Positions 15,847-20,270 of a DNA stretch of 20,270 nt are shown one piece after another. The DNA comes from Collinsella sp. GTDB lineage: Bacteria > Actinomycetota > Coriobacteriia > Coriobacteriales > Coriobacteriaceae. Within the stretch, counting starts at the first letter, position 1. Each line of letters starts with the position of its first letter. The notes beneath the pieces were generated by a model, which was given only the letters and a program-made list of their open reading frames with translations, did no database searches and was not told the DNA's origin. Where the stretch lies: the NCBI GenBank assembly GCA_019419555.1, contig DXZR01000042.1:1-20270 (forward strand). Reading direction: 5' to 3'. A program made the position numbers and the translations under genes.

Positions 15847-17094
15847 CTATGCAAAGCGGGCGACGAGCTCCTGGAGCACGTCGGTCATCTTGACGAGCGA
15901 ACTAACCGGGACGAACTCGTTGACGCCGTGGTAGCAATAGCCGCCGGTGGAAAGGTTGGGGCAGGGCAGACCGCGGAACGACAGCTGGGCGCCGTCGGTG
16001 CCGCCGCGAATCGGCAGCACTTGGGGCTCAACGCCGCAGGCAAGGTAGGCTTCCTTGGCAACATCAATAAGCTCGGGATAGTCACGAACGATCTCGGCCA
16101 TATTTCGATACTGCTGCTTAATCTCGACTGTCACGCGCTCCTCACCCAGACGCTGGTTGAGCATCGAGGCGGCGGCATCAATAAGGTCGAGTTTCTGCTG
16201 GAACTTGGCGGCGTCATGGTCGCGGATGATATAGCGCGCTGTGGCGTGATCGACGGTCGCAGATACACCCTCAAGGTGATAAAAGCCCTCGTAGCCTTCC
16301 GTGTACTCCGGGCGCTGCACGTAGGGGAGCAACGCGTTGAAGTCGCAGAACAGATTGCCTGCGTTGACCATACGGCCCTTAGCGTCGCCCGGGTGGATGG
16401 ACTGGCCCTCAAAGCGGACGGTCGCCTCGGCGGCGTTAAAGCACTCCCACTCCAGCTCGCCGATGGGGCCGCCGTCGACCGTGTAGGCGTACTTGCAGCC
16501 AAAGGTATCGATATCCAACAGCTCGGCTCCGTGGCCGATTTCCTCGTCAGGGCAGAAGCAAATGCCGAGTGCAGGATGGGGCAGAGAAGGGTCCTGAGCG
16601 ATACGCGCGACAAGCGCCATGATCTCGGCGACGCCGGCCTTGTCGTCAGCGCCCAGCAGTGTGGTGCCGTCACTGCAGACCAAGTCCTCACCCACAAGGT
16701 CGTTCAGGGCGGGAAGCTTGGCGGTGCTCATGGCCACAGGCTTGCCGTCAACGGTACCGCAGACCAGGTCGCCGCCTTCGTAGTGCACAATGTGCGGCTT
16801 CACACCGGCGCCCGGCGCAACCTCGGTGGTGTCGAGGTGTGCTATCAGGCCCAGGGCGGGCTTGTTCTCCGCGCCCGCGCTCGCAGGAATATGCGCGCAC
16901 ACGTAAGCATGCTCGGTCACATGGGCATCGGTCGCGCCGAGCTCGCGCAGCTCCTTGGCCAGGATGTTGGCAAGGTCAAACTGAACGGTGCTCGAAGGCA
17001 CCTGGTCGCAGTTTGCATCCTCGGATTGCGTGTTGATTTGGACGTAGCGCAAAAAGCGCTCAAGGACGTCGGGGTTCGTGGCGTTGTTTTCCAT
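15847..17094 (-). CDS. pepT: Peptidase T (tripeptide aminopeptidase)
   Basis: PepT removes N-terminal residues from tripeptides in the cytoplasm using two zinc ions. The 415-residue M20 peptidase is close to the E. coli length (408). Metal ligands are visible: H86 and D88 (LIAHLDTT), bridging D150 (LLGADDKAG), the E184-E185 pair (FCPDEEIG, catalytic/metal), D207 (VDGG) and H389 (CYHGVNEF). GGTDGAQLSFRGLPCPNLSTGG is also typical. I place the start at the ATG read from 17094 on the minus strand, behind GGAG. The frame runs open to 17247 but would overlap the divergent regulator gene, and the extra 51 residues resemble no PepT N-terminus. It is transcribed divergently from the metalloregulator. 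Confidence 0.95.
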   Translation of the reverse strand: MENNATNPDVLERFLRYVQINTQSEDANCDQVPSSTVQFDLANILAKELRELGATDAHVTEHAYVCAHIPASAGAENKPALGLIAHLDTTEVAPGAGVKPHIVHYEGGDLVCGTVDGKPVAMSTAKLPALNDLVGEDLVCSDGTTLLGADDKAGVAEIMALVARIAQDPSLPHPALGICFCPDEEIGHGAELLDIDTFGCKYAYTVDGGPIGELEWECFNAAEATVRFEGQSIHPGDAKGRMVNAGNLFCDFNALLPYVQRPEYTEGYEGFYHLEGVSATVDHATARYIIRDHDAAKFQQKLDLIDAAASMLNQRLGEERVTVEIKQQYRNMAEIVRDYPELIDVAKEAYLACGVEPQVLPIRGGTDGAQLSFRGLPCPNLSTGGYCYHGVNEFVPVSSLVKMTDVLQELVARFA

Positions 17095-17141
17095 AAAGAC
17101 CGCTCCAATCTTGGTCGTCGTGTGCAACAAGAACTCTAGCA

Positions 17142-17183
17142 CGGTATGCCACGGCATACCGCGACACTTGGATGGGGTAGAAT
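17142..17183. promoter_or_regulatory. Divergent pepT/mntR-like promoter region with perfect palindrome
   Basis: CGGTATGCC (17142-17150) and GGCATACCG (17153-17161) are perfect 9-base inverted repeats separated by AC. TAGAAT (17178-17183) is a good -10 for the rightward gene, and the palindrome covers its -35 position. On the minus strand TAGAGT (17133-17138) could be the pepT -10, again with the palindrome in the -35 zone. There is no T-run, so it is more likely an operator than a terminator. The adjacent DtxR/MntR-type protein is the obvious candidate ligand. Confidence 0.55.
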
Positions 17184-17214
17184 CAGCCTTTGAACGCAGA
17201 AGGGACGGAAGGTC

Positions 17215-17637
17215 ATGGATACGACAAATAGCTCGCGCGAGCTGCACCTAACAGTGGCGAACGAAGACTACTTGGAGTGCATGGTTCGCATCGAAAACGA
17301 AGAAGGGGAGACCAATGGCGTGCGATCGGTCGACATCGCACAGCGTCTTGGTGTCTCCAAGGCATCGGTCAATAAGGCAGTTTTGGCGCTTAAGGCGTCC
17401 GAGCTTGTCGAGCAATCGCATTACGGCAAGGTCATCCTGACCGACCGTGGTCGCGAGGTCGGCACGGCTATCTGGTACCGTCATCGCCTTATCCGCACGT
17501 TTTTGGTCCAGGAGCTCGGCGTCGATTTTGAGCGGGCCGATTCCGAGGCGTGCATGATGGAACATGCGCTTTCCGAGGACACGATGAGCCGCTGGCTCGC
17601 CTATCTCGAAAAGCAGGGAATCAGCGTCGAGGAATAG
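17215..17637 (+). CDS. DtxR/MntR-family metal-dependent transcriptional regulator
   Basis: A 140-residue repressor with an N-terminal winged helix (about 37-80; recognition region GVSKASVNKAVLALK) and the metal-binding dimerisation domain. It has no C-terminal SH3 domain, as in MntR (142 residues). The metal ligands are mixed. NEDYLE gives D18 and E21, as D8 and E11 in Bacillus MntR. EACMMEH (111-117) gives C113, E116 and H117, as Cys102, Glu105 and His106 in DtxR. H90 (YRHRL) matches His77/His79. The metal sensed (Mn, Fe or Zn) cannot be told from this. The start is ATG 17215, with GAAGGGA and GGAAGG upstream. The methyltransferase gene follows after 12 bases, probably in the same transcript. 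Confidence 0.9.
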   Translation: MDTTNSSRELHLTVANEDYLECMVRIENEEGETNGVRSVDIAQRLGVSKASVNKAVLALKASELVEQSHYGKVILTDRGREVGTAIWYRHRLIRTFLVQELGVDFERADSEACMMEHALSEDTMSRWLAYLEKQGISVEE

Positions 17638-17649
17638 TGAAACACATAT

Positions 17650-18543
17650 ATGGATACGAGTTATTACAACCGCCCCGGCGGCGAGGAACTTATGCGCCGC
17701 ATGTCGAGCGAGACACTGTTGACGCAGGGCCCCATGGGCAGCGTGCTGATGAGTGAATACGATGCCGCCGACATCCCACCGGCGTTTTGGAACCTTGCCG
17801 AGCCGCAGACTGTTTCTCGTATCCATCGCCTGTATGTCGCCGCCGGTGCGCAGGTGCTCATTACCAATACCTTTCAGGCATCAAGCTATGCCCTCAAGCA
17901 AGATCAGATTACGCCGTCCGTGGCTGAGGTCAATCGCGCTGCCGTCGACGATGCGCGCCAGGCACACCCTCAGCTGCTGCTGGGCTCGATGGGCCCGATC
18001 GGCATTGAGTGGTTTGCCGAAGACTCTGCCGAGTATCGAGAAATCCGAGGCATTTCGCGAGAGCAGGCATACGCCCTGCTCAATGCTGGTGTTGACGGTC
18101 TGCTGATCGAGACGGTGACGTCTATCCGTAATTTGCAGCCCATGCTTGCCGGCGCCCAGGATGCCGCCGACGGCATGCCTGTTTTGGTAAGTTTTGTCGT
18201 TGACGATAAAGGCGACCTGCTAGGCGATGGCCTCAACATCGAGGCTGCTGTTTTGTACGCCGAAAAGCACGGCGCAAACTCGGTTGGCGTTAACTGCTGT
18301 TCACTTGCGGCCGCGAACGTGGCGGTGCCCAGGATGGTTGCATCGGCGACTACGCCCGTCACGGTACGCCCCAACGTGGGTGATCCGGTCCAAACACAGG
18401 ATGGTCCTGTGTGGCGCGAGAACCCCGAAGCCTTCGCGCGTGCTTGCATCGAATGGAGGCATGCCGGTGCCGCAATGGTGGGCAGTTGCTGTGGAACCAC
18501 GGCGATCACCACGGCGGCGATGGCCGAGGCGCTCGATATATAA
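17650..18543 (+). CDS. Stand-alone homocysteine S-methyltransferase domain protein
   Basis: The Hcy-methyltransferase fold activates homocysteine on zinc for methyl transfer to methionine. The 297-residue protein carries the family segments IHRLYVAAGAQVLITNTFQAS (58-78), GSMGPIG (112-118), GVDGLLIET (147-155) and the zinc ligands C216 (GVNCC) and C280-C281 (GSCCGT). The first loop reads TQGPMGS (25-31), where DGAMGT is usual, so the conserved Asp is missing. There is no folate, cobalamin or activation domain, so the methyl donor is unclear: S-methylmethionine, or a partner corrinoid protein as in split MetH. ATG 17650 has a poor ribosome site. ATG 17692 with GAGGA (17683-17687) is a good alternative and would remove 14 residues. 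Confidence 0.88.
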   Translation: MDTSYYNRPGGEELMRRMSSETLLTQGPMGSVLMSEYDAADIPPAFWNLAEPQTVSRIHRLYVAAGAQVLITNTFQASSYALKQDQITPSVAEVNRAAVDDARQAHPQLLLGSMGPIGIEWFAEDSAEYREIRGISREQAYALLNAGVDGLLIETVTSIRNLQPMLAGAQDAADGMPVLVSFVVDDKGDLLGDGLNIEAAVLYAEKHGANSVGVNCCSLAAANVAVPRMVASATTPVTVRPNVGDPVQTQDGPVWRENPEAFARACIEWRHAGAAMVGSCCGTTAITTAAMAEALDI

Positions 18544-18548
18544 AGGTC

Positions 18549-18577
18549 AAAACCGCTCCATACGGGGCGGTTTTTTT
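18549..18577 (+). terminator. Terminator after the regulator-methyltransferase operon
   Basis: AAAACCGCTCC (18549-18559) pairs with GGGGCGGTTTT (18564-18574), with one G-T wobble, around ATAC. The T-run continues to 18577. It starts five bases after the stop codon. Confidence 0.92.
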
Positions 18578-18645
18578 GCTTGCACATCGTCGGTAGCATT
18601 TGCCCAAATAGTGAATGCCGGTTTTGGCAGGTTGCTGGGCGAGCG

Positions 18646-18674
18646 TTGCGGGTATACCCCATGCGTACCATGAT
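18646..18674 (+). promoter_or_regulatory. Weak candidate promoter for the hexose-phosphate mutase
   Basis: TTGCGG (18646-18651) and CATGAT (18669-18674) are spaced by 17 bases and would give an ~18-base leader to GTG 18699. Between them lies the perfect 10-base palindrome GGGTATACCC (18650-18659). Its GGTAT/ATACC halves also occur in the palindrome at 17142-17161. Confidence 0.3.
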
Positions 18675-18698
18675 CCAAACACTGTGAGGTGTCTGCGC

Positions 18699-20099
18699 GT
18701 GTGCGCGATAATTCATTTTGGAACTGACGGTTGGCGCGCCCGCGTCGACGACGACTTTACCGCCGACAACGTTGCCCGCATTGCCGATGCCGTCGGCGAG
18801 TTGTGGCAAAAGACCAATCCCGGCAAAACAGTCTATATAGGGTTCGACACCCGGCCGCAGGCGCGCGAGTTCGCTGAGCTTGCGGCAGGCGTGCTTGCGG
18901 CTCACGGATTGGACGCAGTACTCGCATCTCGGCCTGTCCCGACCCCCGCCCTTACGTGGGCGGCGGCGTATGACGGCGAGGCCTGCGGTGCGCTCATGGT
19001 GACGGGGTCCCATCATCCGCAGGGCTATCTGTGCCTCAAGATTCGCATGGGTGACGGCTCGACCGCCAACCAGGATGTCATCGAAGAGCTCGAAGAGACT
19101 ATGGCTCCCGAGCCAATGGGGATCGAGGGGCAATATCGCACCGCGGATATCATTCCTGACTATATGCAGGCGGTGGCATCGTTTGTCGATGCCGAAGCCA
19201 TCCGCGCCGCGCACTTGCGCGTGGTTGTCGATCCCATGGGCGGCGCAGCCCAGGGCTATCTAGCCGACTTGCTGCGCGAGCTTGGCGTTGAGGTGCACGA
19301 GATTCACGCCGGGCAGGCGTCTGACCAAGAAGATATCTGCCCCGACCCCGTTGAACCGTGGGTGGACGCTTGCGAGCGCACGGTTATCGAGGACGGAGCT
19401 TGCGCTGGCCTGGTGACCGACGGCGACGCCGACCGTATCGGCGCGGTTGACGAGCGCGGCAGATATATACATCCGCATCAGATCATGGCGCTCGTTTTGG
19501 GCGACTTGGTTCAATTTCGTAATTTGGAGGGGCGCGTCGTCGTCAATCTTTCATGCTCGACGCTCGTGCGTCGCATTGCCGAGGCGCTTGGCTGCCGCGT
19601 GACCGTCAAACCAGTCGGTTTCAAATATATAGCGGCGGAGATGAAGAAGGGCGGCGTCCTCATGGGCGGCGAAGAAGCCGGTGGTATCGGCATCGCCGCG
19701 CATATGCCCGAGCGCGATGGAATCCTCGCCTGTCTGATTCTGTGTGAGCTTATGGCAAAGACGGACGCGCCTTTGGGCGTTCTGGTCGACCAACTCGAGG
19801 ACAGTTTTGGTAAGACGAGTTACGGTCGACGCGATTTGCGCCTTGAGGCCGAAGATGCCGAAACGTTACGAACCCTGCTGCCGGGCGTAAACCCCAAGTC
19901 GATTTGTGGCAAGGTGCCGCAAAACGTTAGTCATATGGACGGCTTGCGTCTGTCATTCGAGGATGACACGTGGCTGCTGGTCCGTCCTAGCGGGACCGAA
20001 CCAGTGGTGCGCGTCTACGCCGAGGGGTTCTCGGTGGAAGAACGTGATGAGTTGCTCGATGCTGGCTGTGCTTTAGCTAGGGGGACGTATCCGCTTTAA
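18699..20099 (+). CDS. Phosphoglucomutase/phosphomannomutase family protein
   Basis: An alpha-D-phosphohexomutase, interconverting hexose 1- and 6-phosphates through a phosphoserine. With GTG 18699 as start (GAGG at 18686-18689) it has 466 residues, the normal family length. The open frame runs up to 18615 but the true N-terminus is clearly at IIHFGTDGWRA. The four active-site loops are visible: TGSHHPQGY with S104 (canonical TASHNP), the Mg2+ loop DGDADR (241-246), the sugar loop GGEEAGG (323-329) and the phosphate loop RPSGTEP (429-435). The Asn-to-His change in the serine loop and Ala in GEEAGG are variants of the usual residues. Substrate (glucose, mannose or glucosamine) cannot be fixed. 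It follows a terminator, so it needs its own promoter. Confidence 0.92.
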   Translation: MCAIIHFGTDGWRARVDDDFTADNVARIADAVGELWQKTNPGKTVYIGFDTRPQAREFAELAAGVLAAHGLDAVLASRPVPTPALTWAAAYDGEACGALMVTGSHHPQGYLCLKIRMGDGSTANQDVIEELEETMAPEPMGIEGQYRTADIIPDYMQAVASFVDAEAIRAAHLRVVVDPMGGAAQGYLADLLRELGVEVHEIHAGQASDQEDICPDPVEPWVDACERTVIEDGACAGLVTDGDADRIGAVDERGRYIHPHQIMALVLGDLVQFRNLEGRVVVNLSCSTLVRRIAEALGCRVTVKPVGFKYIAAEMKKGGVLMGGEEAGGIGIAAHMPERDGILACLILCELMAKTDAPLGVLVDQLEDSFGKTSYGRRDLRLEAEDAETLRTLLPGVNPKSICGKVPQNVSHMDGLRLSFEDDTWLLVRPSGTEPVVRVYAEGFSVEERDELLDAGCALARGTYPL

Positions 20100-20188
20100 C
20101 CATGAGACTGCCTTATATAAAGAGATGCTCGGCGAGCGGTAGTTAACGGCTGGCAAACGTTAGTCGGATCACAAGATGTGTAGGAAAT
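20100..20188. other. Short intergenic segment
   Basis: Between the mutase and the next probable start there is no strong terminator; only GCTCGGCGAGC can fold weakly. A TATAAA at 20116-20121 lacks a -35 partner. Confidence 0.3.
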
Positions 20189-20270
20189 GTGTACGCCCAG
20201 ATTCCCGCCCCCGGCGCCCCTCCGGTCTGGCAATATATCTCCTTGCCGCGCGGCCCGGTCGAACCGGATG
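20189..20270 (+). CDS. Partial gene of unknown function, cut by the window end
   Basis: GTG 20189, preceded by AGGA (20182-20185), opens a frame that stays open to the window end. It encodes 27 residues rich in proline (VYAQIPAPGAPPVWQYISLP and on). The frame has a TAA at 20144-20146 and no other good start after it. I do not recognise the family. Another frame from ATG 20187 is also open but gives an arginine/proline-rich peptide typical of shadow translation. The ribosome site is closer to the start than usual. Confidence 0.45.
   Translation, partial: MYAQIPAPGAPPVWQYISLPRGPVEPD

Noticed and set aside
15928..17139. A 403-codon plus-strand open frame opposite pepT
   Set aside because: Shadow of pepT, whose metal ligands and family motifs are unmistakable on the minus strand.
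17095..17247. Upstream extension of pepT
   Set aside because: It would overlap the start of the divergent regulator gene and cover its promoter; ATG at 17094 has a good ribosome site and matches the family N-terminus.
20078..20090. GGGGGACGT word near the mutase stop, similar to the loop at 143-155
   Set aside because: The match is short, lies in coding sequence and has no flanking palindrome.

Overview
The window is GC-rich, densely coded DNA that looks chromosomal and actinobacterial. The proteins suggest the class Coriobacteriia (Collinsella or a close relative). That placement rests on remembered protein similarity and gene order, not on a 16S gene. There is no tRNA, rRNA, CRISPR array or intact insertion sequence.

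Layout. 1-554: an intergenic stretch with the terminator of an upstream gene, a dispersed-repeat copy, a palindrome and an AT-richer block without a supported gene. 555-5807 (+): prmC (release-factor methyltransferase with a large acidic insert), a HigBA-type toxin-antitoxin pair, a Sua5/YrdC tRNA t6A enzyme, glpK and upp. 6089-12973 (+): a complete F1Fo ATP synthase operon in the order atpI-like, atpB, E, F, H, A, G, D, C, closed by a strong terminator. 13062-15593 (+): murA and a LytR-CpsA-Psr cell-wall ligase, followed by three hairpins. 15847-17094 (-): pepT. 17215-18543 (+): a DtxR/MntR metalloregulator and a stand-alone homocysteine S-methyltransferase domain, divergent from pepT across a perfect palindrome. 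18699-20099 (+): a phosphoglucomutase/phosphomannomutase. 20189-end: the probable start of another gene.

The order prmC - sua5 - (upp) - atpI - atpBEFHAGDC - murA is an old arrangement that I recall in similar form from Mycobacterium and Bacillus. Here a toxin-antitoxin module sits between prmC and sua5, and glpK follows sua5. Functionally the window joins translation quality genes (PrmC, Sua5), energy coupling (ATP synthase), cell-wall synthesis (MurA, LCP ligase, hexose-phosphate mutase) and peptide, methionine and metal metabolism.

I see no wholly new multi-gene system. The points most worth a second look are lineage-type remodelling of conserved proteins and some regulatory DNA. The proteins are PrmC with a ~130-residue acidic insert, GlpK with an altered phosphate loop, an ATP synthase b subunit with an apparent signal peptide, an alpha subunit insertion, a c subunit with GxGxAxG, and a regulator with mixed MntR/DtxR metal ligands. 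The DNA features are a terminator directly against the murA start, the pepT/mntR palindrome, and a repeated terminator-linked element.
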